Counted from the stretch's first letter, positions 18,157 to 29,350 are shown. The stretch is 31,915 nt of DNA from Gnetum montanum (GCA_015680685.1 MNCI01010436.1:1-31915), one strand, 5' to 3'. The notes: generated from the letters alone by a model not told the origin. A program made the numbers and translations.

Positions 18157-21100
18157 CCCTTGATGAAATTCTTTTGTAGATTATAATGTAGATTATATGA
18201 AAGAAAATCTTTAGCAATAATAACAAAATAGGAAGCTAGAGGACAACATTGACGAACTGACCATTGAAGAGAAAAGGAGAAACTTAATCCAAAATGAGTA
18301 GCAACTTGAACATTAGCATCAATGATCAAGGTGCAAACAAGTCAAATAAAATAATCATCAAATCCCAATTTATAAAGACAAGAAATAATGAAATTCCATT
18401 CAATCCCATCATAAGCTTTGCCATAATCTAACTTAGTAAAAGCAATGTCTTGGTTAGTATTAGAAGCTCACTACATTCCCTCCCAAGTTGTAATAACATT
18501 ATTTAAGATATGTCTACCTTTAATAAAAACTAGTCTACTTAGGTCTAATGATATCTTGAATAACCTTTTGAATTCAACAAGCCATGCATTTAATTAATAT
18601 TTATAAGTATTGCTAAGAAGAGTAATAGACCTTCAATTACCAATATGTTGAAAATTTCCATTCTTAGAAAGAAGATGAATCACACCTTTATTAATATTTT
18701 TATCAAGAAAAATTTTTAATGGCTTCTTAAAAAACATGAAAGAGATCATCTTCAACAATGTCCCAATGCTTCTTTAAAAAATCCAATAGGAAAAGTATCA
18801 AAACCTACAAATTTATCATATGTTAAACTAAAGACCCTTGCTTTGATTTTTTCTATTATACTTTTTACTTAAAGAATACTTTGATGTACTTTTCTTATAA
18901 CATAAGAAATATGCATACTAAAGGCTTGGAAGGATTCCTTGCTAAAATCTTCAGAAGAAAAATGATTTGATAAAAAACTATTAATAGTCTCAAGATATTT
19001 ATTGATGAAATCATTTATATGAAGTGATTTTGGTTTAGGTACTTGATCCTTTCCTTTTAGAAATTTTAAAAAAAATATTTAGCCAACCCATGTGACTTTT
19101 AGTAAGAGCACTTTTAGCTTCAAAAGTATCCCAATGTTGTTTAGCAAAATGAGCTTTAGCCAAGGTTTTTTGAGTTTCAAAATCAAAGGGATTTTGGTCT
19201 AAAAGAATTTGCATTTAATTTATAGATTTTGCAAGATCTTCTTCAACTTAATGCTTATACTTAGCAATTTGCTTTCCAAACCATCTAGGATAATTTCTAA
19301 CTCTACAAGTAGTTTGTTGTCACTAGTTAGTCCAACTAATATCACTAGTAGGCCATTTTTTTGCATTCCATAAAGATTTTAAAAATATTTTTCCCACTAG
19401 GTCCTATGAAAATTAGCATCCATATAAGAAAACTCCTACTTTCAAAAGGATTAATAATTAATACCAAAGATAAAAATGTAAATAGGAAAATGATTTGATA
19501 AAGTAGCATCTGTATCTACTTATACTTTCCTTGTAAGCTTTCCAAAAAAACATTTAAAATGTAAAATCTATCAAGTCAACAATAAATTCTATCATTTCCT
19601 TGTTGATAATTATAACAAGTATAATATTTCTAATTTAAATAAGTTAGGAATAAAAAGCTAACATTAGAAAGAAAATATTTTTCTTTGAAATTGCACCAAT
19701 CTTCTTTTTCTTAAGAAAACATATTAGGAGGAAGACCACCAAGTTTATCTAAATAACTTTCAACCATAGTGAAATCACCTCCAATAATTCAAGGAACTTT
19801 AGCCAAAGATAGAAGATATTTCCAAACCTCTTATCGATCTTTCAAATTATTAGGAGCATAAATATTACAAAATCCAAAGTCACCTTTTTCACTATGATAA
19901 ATAATCTAAGTAGCTCTTCCAAGGTTGTTAAAACTAGAATTGAAAACTTTTCAAGTCCAATTTTTATTAACAAGAATAGCAACACCTCCTTTATTAACTT
20001 CATGAGTAGCAGAAAAAATAATGCAATTATTTAAAATGCATTTACTCACAAAAACTAATATCATCAACTAAAATCTTAATTTCTTGCGGGAAAAGAAAAC
20101 TTAAAGATAAATTCTAGTTTGAAAGATACTCCTTGGTAAGCTTTTCTCGAGACCTATAAAAAAGACTCCACACATTGCATGATGCAACTAACATTGAGAT
20201 GTGGGGAGGAGATCCAAATCCTTGATTTTTCAAGCTTAACATTTATCTCAGAATCCATATCACTAATAAGTCAAAAGCATTATCAGATAAGAAAACATTT
20301 GGAAGAGTAGTAGAAGTAGAAAGAGAATAGATACCTTTGGGATTTTTAAATTGAAAGCATTATTTATAGGTCTCTTCTTTTTATGTTGCAATCCATTTGC
20401 ATCAATATTTTCATTGTTGGTCTTTGCTAAAACGTTTTTTCTAAAGAGGAATTCTCTTTAGATATCAAAAGTTCATTAGCAACTTTAGAATTAAAAGCAT
20501 TAGTAAAAGGTTAAAAACTTGAAATAAGATTTCAATTGTATTTGGTAAAAACTACCATTATTTGTGTCTTGGAAAATTTTTGTTTCTTTTCCTCATTAAC
20601 AATTTTTTTATTGACAATAGGATATATTACAATAATACGATCTTATAATAACAATAGCTGCAACATCCTCGCAAATTATAATATGTAATTTTTTGGGAAA
20701 AGCACTAATTATTGACATTGAGTTTTAATTATATCTTCTTAAGTCATAAATCAATCTCTACAAAATAACACATGCATTGCATACCATCTAGTAATTTTTT
20801 AAAATCTATCTTTAAGATTGTGCCAATGCTACCAACAATTTTGCTTACAACACTTTGAACAATAAAAGGAAGATTTTTTAATTCAATCCAACAAAAAATT
20901 TTAGAATAATTAGAAGAATATGGATCAAAATTCACTTTCTATTTCTAAGCAATAAAAGTATTACTTTGATTCATAAAAACTTTAAGATTCAATGATTTCT
21001 CAACCATTTCGAAATTAGCCAATTCTACAATTTAAAAAGATTCAGAAAAATAGCGAGTATGCAAAACATTAATTCCTTAGCATTCAAAGATAGTGTGAAT
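18157..21100 (-). pseudogene. L1-type LINE, minus strand, cut by element B
   Basis: Read on the minus strand, ORF1 is at about 20940-20744: the FDPYSSNY and WIELKNLP segments followed by IGTILKIDF match a DUF4283-type ORF1 domain. The endonuclease runs from about 20190 to 19650, with SCNVWSLFYRSREK (S-W-N-V-R-G-L in relatives), NKGGVAILVNKNW at about 19995-19955 and GGDFTMVES at about 19780. RT is at about 18800-18157, with YGKAYDGIEW and SVRQCCPLA (V-R-Q-G-C-P-L in relatives). It stops just after the latter, at the element B LTR, so the Y/FADD region and the C-terminus are missing; they should lie beyond the left edge. Stops and frameshifts are frequent. The upstream limit is approximate, and 21100-21490 holds only unrecognised ORFs. 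Confidence 0.75.
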
Positions 21101-21489
21101 CACTAATGTAAAACCCTTATTTAGGCAAACAAATCCATACTCTACAAAAATATGTATAGTGAAGTGATATCTTTTGATAGGGATTCATATAAATCATTAG
21201 GTAAAATAAAATTAAAAGCTTCAAAACTCTTCATAGTCTCTACAATCTTAGAGATATTGGTATTTTCCATCTTCAAATTATTTCTCACCAAAAAAATTTC
21301 TATTGCAAAAAGTCCACTAGAAACTCTTAAGTTCAACAAACCGCTCAAAGAATTCATCCAATAATAATGTATATACATTTCTTAATAGGTTCATTATATG
21401 ATCTTTGCACAAGCCCATTTTATCTAAGATATCATTAGTATAGCTTATCTAAAATAAAAGTCACTCTAAGCCTTACTGTAATGTTTATA

Positions 21490-21980
21490 TTGAGCAATTT
21501 ACCTCTTCTTGTAATTCTTAGAGTACTACATGACATTATTTTTTTTGAAATAAGGAAACTCAAGGCTAGTAAAATTATAAATAATGAAATATTAGTAACA
21601 ATTCAAAGCCAGCAAGTCTCTTGTTGCAAACAATTCTACTACTTAGGATCAATGCTCCAATTAGATGCTAGAACTGATAAGGATGTAAAAAAAATAGGTT
21701 GAGATAAGATGGTCAAAATCAAGATGGGTTAATAAGAGGCGTTGGAACCTTAAATAATTGAAACATAGATATGCCCTAAGATTTATAGAATTTTATAACT
21801 CAATGCAACCTAGTAGAATTAAACTTGTGAATTAGGATTACTAGGCCAAGACATGTGCTAACACCTCATTGTTAAAATCAAGATGTGCTAGCGATGTTTT
21901 ATGTGATAAAAAATCTCAACAAAACCAAATTGAAGAGTTTACAAGACCTTCATCAAACATACTATTATATATATATATAT
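21490..21980 (+). pseudogene. RTE-like LINE RT C-terminal fragment, left half
   Basis: The frame at 21481-21702 contains QFYYLGSMLQLDARTDKDV, matching the F-R-Y-L-G-S-M-L-Q-x-D-G-x-I-D-x-D-V segment after the RT domain of plant RTE-type LINEs. Further on, ASDVLCDKK (about 21884-21911) matches the A-S-G-V-L-C-D-K-K segment. The end is a (TA)n run at about 21965-21980 where element C is inserted. It continues at 27749. Confidence 0.7.
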
Positions 21981-22975
21981 TGATGAGCCATGGTCTATCA
22001 GGTGTCATGGTCTGTCAGGTCCTGTTATCGGACCCTTGTTATTGGACCCCTGTTATCAGACCCCTGTTGTCTGATGGATCTCGATATCGGACTGCTAATA
22101 TCATACCCTCCTTATCAAGTATGTGATATCATTACACAAGCAATATTGGGTACGCGATATCGCGGCCTGCCACGCAATATCGGACATCCGATATCGGGTC
22201 TTGTCTCATTGCCTATAAATAAGAGGCGACGCACTTGGTTTTGGCATTAGTTCTTAGTCCCTTACCCAAACTCTTGCAGTGTTTCCTTCTTAGAGTTAGA
22301 ATTATTTCTCAGTGCATGCCCGCAGTGTGATGATTGTAATTGTATGGCATCCTTTATTCGAGTGTGACGTACTTGGACACGCACATGACCAGAAATAAAG
22401 ATTGAGATTACTTCATCATTGCAGCATTCACTTAGTTTAATTATTTAATTATTATTGTTATTTATTGCTTTAGTAGTTAACATCTCTTTACCCTAAACTC
22501 CTATTAAATGCAGAATGAGTACAGCTTAATCACGAGCATTTAAGTGTGACTACTTGATATCCTAGTAGCGTACCTAGGATCTGCGCTTAGTAATCCCAGC
22601 AGTAGTCATGCATGAGGTCCAAGATGCGTACGGATGATTAAGGAACAAATGCTCATCGCACTTAGGCTTGCTTAGATTCTCTCTCCCTATCTCCTATTAG
22701 TCTAGATTCTCTCTCCCTTTTCCTCTTAGGTTAATAAAAGATATTTTCAATTGCCTCTAGGAGTAGCACTAGGTTAGAAACCACACCATGCACCTCACTC
22801 TGGACTAAACCATACGTGACAAAGCAAATACTAGTCCAGGTGGGAAGATAGTGAACTATGATCAACGAGTAACTATCTAGATACCACAACTAGCCCATCT
22901 GCAGAGTTCGACCGGATCGTGCATGAAACACTCGTATTCGTATGGTTGAGTGTAGGGGTACCTTGCCACTCATCA
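21981..22975 (+). repeat. 5' LTR of element C
   Basis: It runs TGATGAG to CTCATCA. U3 has three tandem units of TTATCGGACCCCTG (one kept, two slightly changed), then GATATC at 22083, 22125, 22156 and 22190, alternating with AATATC/AATATT variants. TATAAAT is at 22214 and AATAAA at 22394-22399. It is longer than the 3' LTR because of the extra 14-bp units and a duplicated GATTCTCTCTCCC-type segment near 22676-22730. Confidence 0.88.
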
Positions 22976-22976
22976 T

Positions 22977-22994
22977 TGGCGTCGTTGCTAGGGA
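22977..22994 (+). other. Primer-binding site, Asp-tRNA type
   Basis: TGGCGTCGTTGCTAGGGA starts one base after the LTR. It matches TGGCGCCGTTGCCGGGGA, the complement of a plant tRNA-Asp 3' end used by Athila-type elements (from general knowledge), with three differences. Confidence 0.8.
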
Positions 22995-23126
22995 CGGTGC
23001 TAGTTATTTAGATTAGTTACATCATACAAGATCGTTGTAACAAAGTATTAACAATATACCTTTTAGGAAAAAAATATAATAAATAATAATAATAATTGCA
23101 ATTAAATCACATAGAAATTTACAACC

Positions 23127-25341
23127 ATGTCTCTTTCACAAGATAGTGATAATGCAACATCTAGCGAGGCAATTCATTAGAGAACCAACGAAGAAGTTTG
23201 GAGTACTCAATCTTATGCAAGATTTTCATATGTTCATAGACACCCCAACGATACTCAAGGACTCTCGTCATACAACTCTGACACCTCTAGCGAGGATGGG
23301 ACATACCATAGAATGAGGGGGCCTGTAAGGCCTAGGACCTTCTCAATGATTAACAAAAATTTATCCAAGGATGATTGGGATTCTTACAAAAGTCATGACG
23401 AGTCTTCCAACTCTTTCTCTTCCTCTGCTCCTTCAACGTCAGGTCGTGACATGGATGATCATCGCTCTAGGGGTCAACGTAGAAATAGAAATTGAACCCA
23501 TGGGCAAAATCAGGAACACCAACATGAACAAAGACAACATCATCCCAACTCACAAACTCATAACCTACTTAGTGACAATGAGCCCCTACTGGCCACTAAG
23601 AGCCTAATGCATACACAAGAGGCTGTTCAAATAGCCTACAAGCATCGTAAGGAAAGTCGTCTACCTGTGCTTGATTTAAAAAACTTTCCCAAATTTTTAG
23701 GAGGCTATGATTTAGATCCGCAACAACATCTACAAGCTTTCCATGATGCCTGTGTATGGAACAATATCGATAATGGATGGCAAAAACTTAAGCTCTTTCC
23801 TATGACACTCATTGGCCAAGCAAAAGTATGGTATAGGTCCCTAAAACCCAAAATCAATTCAACATTGGCTAACAATGGTAGAGCTCTTCAACGAAAGATA
23901 TCAAACTTATGCAAGAGTGTCATCCTTGAGGAAACAAATCCAAGAGTGGAAACAAGCACAACATGAACCCTTGGACATGGCCTTCGAAAGATATTATGCA
24001 TTGTTAAAAAACTACCTAGGCCATGAGTTCTCCAAGGAGAGGCTAATGTACCACATTATTGATGGGCTCCGTAATGAAACAAGGGAGACCCTAAGGATGT
24101 ATGCCTAAGGTCAACTCCAAGAGCTTATTAAGTAGGTAGCAAAAGAAGAAGGAGAAATGGCTAGATGGAAGAATGTTGAAAAATCTCAATGAGACCAAAA
24201 TCTTACATCAACAAAGGTCCATAATCTGAAAGAGGAGAAATCAACTCACCTCAAGGAGGTGGAATCATCTTTGCCAACACTACAATCATTAAACGAAATT
24301 GAGGCAAAGATCAATAAGATGATGGAATGGATGCATAACAAATGTGAAGAATATGCCAACATTATTAGAGATAGAATCATGATGAACCAAAAAGCAGGAT
24401 GAAACACCTTTAGACAATCAGAAAGAAGGGTAGAAGAGAATAAGAACTTAACTACCAATCATACGTATCAATGTAACGTTTTTCTGTATGATCACCCCAA
24501 GGGCCAATGCCCAATCTTGTCACATTTTCATGAGCATTGGGGAAGAGTGTTAGATCCAGAGTTCACACAGAAATACTGTGTTCGATCACAATGGCAACAA
24601 TCCTAGTTGTGGAGGAGGCCACCCTCGAACTGGGTACACCCTTCATATTATCTGAACCCAAGTTCCTATCAAGTTCAACATCCTGTTTCCCCAACTGGGT
24701 CAACATACTCTATCTCACCATATTATTATCATTCTCCTCAATACCATCAACCCATATCCTTTCCAATAGGACCACCACCTTGGGTACCTTACACTTCTCT
24801 TCAATTCCAACATTCTCATCCTTTACCTTCTTCTACATCGCCACCAGTTGTTCCCGAGGGATTTGCATCATAGCATCAACCCACGAACATTACTTGTGCT
24901 TCTACTATCAACAGTGGTGGAAATCCTCCACAACATCATAGGTGTCCCTTCTTTAGACATGATCGTAGAAAGGGACACCACAGTTCAAAAAATACTGCAT
25001 CTACCAACTCAGCACAAGTCCAACACTATGGGGCATCTTCCTCTTCGAACCCAATGCCTCATGTTACCTTATCAGGGCCACCACTCAATACTCCAACAAC
25101 CATGCGGCCCAATGAATATAGCCACATGGGGAGACATGTTGATCCTTGCATACCATCTTACAGTCACAAATATCATAGTGGGTCAACTCCTTATAAATTA
25201 ACCACATCTTATAACTTGCCCCACTATGTCAACTCTAATAAAGTGTGTGAACCTCAATGGGGTAAGTATGACCAATTCCCAACATTTCCAACATGCAATG
25301 ATCCCAATTCTTCATTTATTAATTCTAGGGGGTTCCACTAG
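23127..25341 (+). pseudogene. Element C gag
   Basis: ATG at 23127 opens MSLSQDSDNATSSEAIH, with a TAG at 23178 and a TGA at 23493 in the same frame. The Ty3-type gag core follows: LDLKNFPKFLGGYD near 23660, GQAKVWYRSLKP near 23815, then a one-base frameshift near 23872 to FNERYQTYARVSSLRKQI and LMYHIIDGLRNETRE. A zinc-knuckle remnant lies at 24472-24510, with spacing C-x2-F-x3-H-x4-C, where the second Cys has become Phe. An unusually long Pro/Ser/Tyr/His-rich tail (about 24607-25341, one TAG) follows. The gag would coat the RNA in virus-like particles. With no pol of its own, this element would need enzymes from relatives. Stops and the frameshift make it inactive. Confidence 0.82.
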
Positions 25342-26213
25342 AAAGACATGCACCCATGCCTGAAGGTAGGTGGCTTCTCTAGCTTAAGCATTCATTCAAA
25401 AAAAATAAGAAGAAGAAAAGAAAAAAGAAAGAAGAGAGATCAAGATCAAAGTGCTACAAAGAAATTTCAAATCACTCCTCCCTTAAACGCCAAGTGATCA
25501 TACGCCTTGCTGTCATGGTGCTCTTATTATTGTCTATCATTGGGAAAAAACAATGCGATGTCACGAATCAAAGGAATGACTTGGTCCTAATTTTTGAACA
25601 ACGGGTTAATGACACATTAATCATGCCTTACACTAAGGATTCATTGTGCCCTAGGTTAGTTACCTCATATCCCCATCTCTGCAATCCCTTCTATAATTCA
25701 CATCATCTCATTGTCCATGTAATTGGGACTCGTGACTTGTGTAGCGTTGAATTCATACCTCATCATGGTGGTATTTAACGTGTGTGTCTTGTTGCATCGA
25801 TGTAGATTACATTTAACCCTGCTAGTGCCTACAGACATTTTAAGGTGTGGTTACATAAGGGCATTATTGGTAGGAACCTACTTTGGGGAGGACCCACTTG
25901 TGTAACTTTTGCAATTTGTACTTGTTGCACACCACCACATCATCTTATACCCTTTGAGTGCTTCATTGCCAAATCTATTCTTTCCTTTGTCATCATTTTA
26001 TCAAACATTCTCCAAAACCAGGTCCTTTTATGTGTCACCTAAACAAACCAGGTCCAACATTAAACTTTTAGGGCAACTTCCTTGAAAAACTTTCTAACTC
26101 TAAAATCACACTAAGAAAAGAATTCAACATTTATTAAAGGCAATGAGTAAGGTATGAGATCATTGAACTTTTTTCAATAACCTTACTAATAATTGATCTT
26201 TGTGTGATTATAG
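25342..26213 (+). other. Element C collapsed post-gag region and intron end
   Basis: Holds the 29-nt motif shared with element A (25338-25366), a purine tract (25398-25440), an unrecognised ORF at 25494-25778, and the 27-nt block shared with A at 25874-25900. From about 26075 it aligns with the element B intron and ends GTGATTATAG before ATG 26214. No TATA box with palindrome array like that of A and B was found, so the internal promoter seems lost. Confidence 0.55.
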
Positions 26214-26697
26214 ATGGCCCCTAAAAGAGGATAACAAGGAGGACCTTCTCAAGGTGCAACTGAATGACCAAGGGGAGGCAGAGGCCAAGGACTTCATGCA
26301 GAACATGCAGAGCAGGAGGCATAATCATTTAGCATCCATCATGGAACTCCTGTTACTGCATAATCTATCTAAGAAAAAGGTGGAGAGGTCAGGGCCTAAA
26401 CCTATGAAGAGGAATGAAGGCTATTTGCAGCATGGCATGTCAAGGCCAATCAAGTGTTCCCACAGCTACCATGTCCATGGAAAGTGTCGACTCCATCAAA
26501 CATTAGAACATCAGCATGGACGGCTTATAATCCGTGGATGGAAGAGGAGAAATGTCAGGCGCTTCTTCAACGGTACCACTCTCAGAAGCCTAGAGTGTAG
26601 AACAAATGAAAGGCACCCATGGAGGAGCCATCACTATCGGGAACTCCATGAGTTCCACAAGTTTTATCTTTTGTGTCTGTGTCCAAATTTTGTTTAA
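26214..26697 (+). pseudogene. Element C extra ORF remnant
   Basis: ATG at 26214 follows a splice-acceptor-like TATAG and gives MAPKRG, aligning with element B MTSKRE. The N-terminal block is kept (SFSIHHGTPVT). The C-terminal block is also kept: STPSNIRTSAWTAYNPW aligns with B VPAHIRSLAWMVHDP and A ILTHIGKAMWMMHDP. The whole middle, including the plant-transposon-type segment and the coiled coil, is missing: about 160 codons against about 900 in A and B. Several in-frame stops are present. Confidence 0.65.
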
Positions 26698-26825
26698 TTC
26701 TCGACTGCGACATGAATAAATTCCTAGTTAGTCAATAATCCCATACCTATCCACTGTGTAATCAATTGAACTTGTTCCTCACTTTCTTTGACTCAAGGAC
26801 GAGTTGTTATTCAGTCATGGGGGTA

Positions 26826-27748
26826 TGATGAGTCATGGTCTGTTAGGTGTAATGGTCTGTCAGATCCTATTATCGGACCCCTGTTGTCTGATGGGTCCCG
26901 ATATCGGACCCTCATTATCAAGTATGCGATATCGCTACACAAGCAATATCGAGTACGCGATATTGCGGCCTACCAAGCGATATTAGACATCTGATATCGG
27001 GTCCTATCTCATTGCCTATAAATAAGAGGCAACGCACTTGGTTTTGGCATTAGTTCTTAGTCCCTTACCCAAACTCTTGCATTTTTTTCTTCTTAAAGTT
27101 AGAATTATTTCTCAGTGCATGCCCGCAGTGTGATGATTGTAATTGTATGACATCCTTTATTCAAGTGTGACGTACTTGGACACGCACATGATCGGAAATA
27201 AAGATCGAGATTACTTCATCATTGCAATATTCACTTAGTTTAATTATTTAATTGTCATTGTTATTTATTACTTTCGTAGTTACCATCTCTTTACCCTAAA
27301 CTCTTATTAAACGTGGAATAAGTACGACTTAATCACGAGCATTTAAGTGTGACTACTTGATATCCCAGTAGCGTACCTAGGATCTACGCTTGGTAATCCC
27401 AATAGTAGTCATGCATGAGGTCCAAGATGTGTATGGATGATTAAGGAACAGATGCTCATTGCACTTAGGCTAGCTTAGATTCTCTCTCCCTTTTCCTCTT
27501 AGCTTAATAAAAGATATTTTCAATTGCGTCTAGGAGTAGCACTAGGTTAGAAACCACATCATACACCTCACTTTGGACTAAACCATACGTGACAAAGCAA
27601 ATACTAGTCCATGTGGGAAGACAGCAAACTATGATCAACGAGTAACTATCTAGATATCACAATTAGCCCATCTGCGGAGTTCGATCGAATCGTGCGTGAA
27701 ACACTCATATTCGTATCGTTGAGTGTAGGGGTACCTTGCCACTCATTA
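26826..27748 (+). repeat. 3' LTR of element C
   Basis: It starts TGATGAG after ATGGGGGTA and ends CTCATTA (one change from CTCATCA). GATATC lies at 26900, 26928 and 26993, TATAAAT at 27017 and AATAAA at 27197-27202. Only one TTATCGGACCCCTG unit is present, against three in the 5' LTR. Confidence 0.88.
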
Positions 27749-27760
27749 TATATATATATA

Positions 27761-27792
<32 letters not shown>

Positions 27793-28200
27793 AATATTAG
27801 ACTATAAAAAAGTAGCATGAACATCAAATTAAGTGTGGCAAAAAAATGCAAACACTTGGACACTAAATGTCATAAGAAGAGATAAGCGATACAATGCAAA
27901 CATTAGAGGAAGACTTAGGATGTCTTCTATTGCAAATAAGCTACATGAATGGAATTTTAGATGGTTTTATTGTGTCTTAAAAAAATCAAATAATGAACCT
28001 CTTTAAAAAGTTATCCCATCATAGTTACAAGGAAGACTAGAAAAGATATGGAAAAAACTAATTAAAAATGATACATAAAAAATCCATATAGATAAATATT
28101 TAGCTCTAAAATAGAGGAGAAAGTCAACTAGTAAAAGAGAATTCATGTAGTTAACCTCATTCTATTGGTATAAGGTTAAGATGATAATGATTTTTAAAAT
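27749..28200 (+). pseudogene. RTE-like LINE C-terminal tail, right half
   Basis: It continues the LINE interrupted by element C. A TA run and a (CTA)n run (27761-27792) are followed by a decayed frame with VIRRDKRYNANIRGRLRM and IANKLHEWNFRWF. These match the R-K-D-R-I-R-N-x-x-I and L-R-W-F-G-H-V segments of plant RTE-type LINEs. Next come GRLEKIWKKLIKND and a Lys/Ser-rich end that fades into non-coding 3' tail near 28200. Confidence 0.65.
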
Positions 28201-28859
28201 CTGCATAAGGTTCTATTTGCATAAGTAATAGATATAAAACTACTACCCAATAAAAACTTACCTTTTAAAATATTTGTTATTGGAATTTATGTTGTGAAGA
28301 GGTAGAAAAAAATGCTTTAATTTTGTTGATGACAAGAAACAAATGTTCCTATCAAAATTTTGTGAACTAGTTTATATATATTTTCAAAATGTAATTGTTC
28401 ATTTCATAACTAATTAAGTCTAACCTTATCTCTACATGGATTAGATTTACTAGTTGTTTTTTATTCACTTCTATCAAGAGGTTTGCAAAAGTGCAATTAC
28501 AATCAAACTAATTTTTGTTGGAATTTTATTTGCAAAGACTCCTAGGATTATAGACATGGTTATTATTTTTTAAGAAGAAATGTTTTATAATCAAGAGAAA
28601 ATTTGCAAGACACATGTTACTTGAAGCATGGTGGGCCACACATTATTAGTTATCTTTAACAAATTATTACACAATATCTTAAGCTCATTCTTAACTCTGC
28701 CAATGCTAGCCCCAAGGCTTGATATGAAAAGAGAAGGGTTAGCATCAAGTTGATAACCAACTGTAAAACCTTGGCAAATCTCATGGATGAGTTTTGTTTC
28801 AAATTTTGTAGTTGCTAGGAAATTTCCCAAATGTGATGCATAGATTAGATAGTAGGCCT
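28201..28859. other. Non-coding, unrecognised
   Basis: AT-rich. The only sizeable frame is a minus-strand ORF at 28591-28830 (79 codons) with no motif I recognise. I see no evidence that it is a gene. Confidence 0.4.
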
Positions 28860-29065
28860 ATAAAAAAAGATTGCTACTTCGCTGTTCCAAGAAAGCCATT
28901 GAAAGGAAGACCAAAGAAGACATGAGAAAAAAAATTGAAAATGATTTGAAGAAATTGCAAATAAACAAAAATCTAACTCTTCATAAAAGCGAATAACAAA
29001 AAAGAACTCATGTAACTAACTTTGTGGAACAAGGCTAGGATGATGATGATGATGATAAGATCATT
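28860..29065 (+). pseudogene. Second RTE-like LINE 3' tail
   Basis: The frame reads RKPLKGRPKKT, TGA, EKKIENDLKKL, then LTLHKSE, a stop and QKRTHV, ending in a run of GAT codons (29038-29058). This matches the G-R-P-K-K-T-W and R-x-D-L end of plant RTE-type LINEs and their GAT/TGA-repeat tails. A TGA stands where Trp is expected. It is a separate copy from 27749-28200. Confidence 0.65.
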
Positions 29066-29221
29066 CTTGTGAAATTTTCAATGGTTCACCCAAGTCCATG
29101 TACAACTAACCTAAACTTTTCATTATTGCATTATAGAAAGTAACACATAATTTTAATTATAGTTTAAGCCTTTTCATATATTTTTGGCCAAGAGGTCAAC
29201 AACTAATCATGATCAATAATG

Positions 29222-29350
29222 CTAAATAATATTCCATCAATAACACTTAGGGGGAGTGTATTGGTAACACTAAATAGTATTATTTTCATAACACTTTAGG
29301 AAAGCCTATTGATAACGCTAAACGCTAAATAGTATTCCATCCATAATCCA
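29222..29350 (+). repeat. Short tandem repeat, about 50 bp unit, 2.4 copies
   Basis: Units begin TAAATA(A/G)TATT and contain ATAACACTT-AGG and TATTG-TAAC. The GGGGGAGTGTATTGG in the first copy resembles ends of some DNA or LTR elements but was not supported further. Confidence 0.5.

Larger units (their letters stand above)
21981..27748 (+). mobile_element. Element C: non-autonomous LTR retrotransposon of the same family
   Basis: Two LTRs (21981-22975 and 26826-27748) flank an internal region with a primer-binding site, a gag, and a shortened extra ORF. Protease, RT, RNase H and integrase are absent: gag runs to 25341 and is followed within the same stretch by the 29-nt post-pol motif (25338-25366). 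TATAT flanks both ends (21976-21980 and 27749-27753), but it lies in a TA microsatellite, so the target duplication is only suggestive. The host LINE sequence resumes on the other side, which supports the boundaries. LTRs differ from each other at roughly one base in thirteen by eye, plus two indels, so the insertion is old. Confidence 0.85.

Noticed and set aside
25494-25778. Membrane-protein-like ORF in element C (hydrophobic start)
   Set aside because: No counterpart in A or B and no known motif; a short hydrophobic start in AT-rich DNA is weak evidence.
28591-28830. Minus-strand gene of 79 codons
   Set aside because: No recognisable motif, no homologous neighbour, and ORFs of this size occur by chance here.
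29250-29270. Copia or DNA-transposon end at AGGGGGAGTGTATTGG
   Set aside because: No partner terminus or coding part; it lies in a short tandem repeat.
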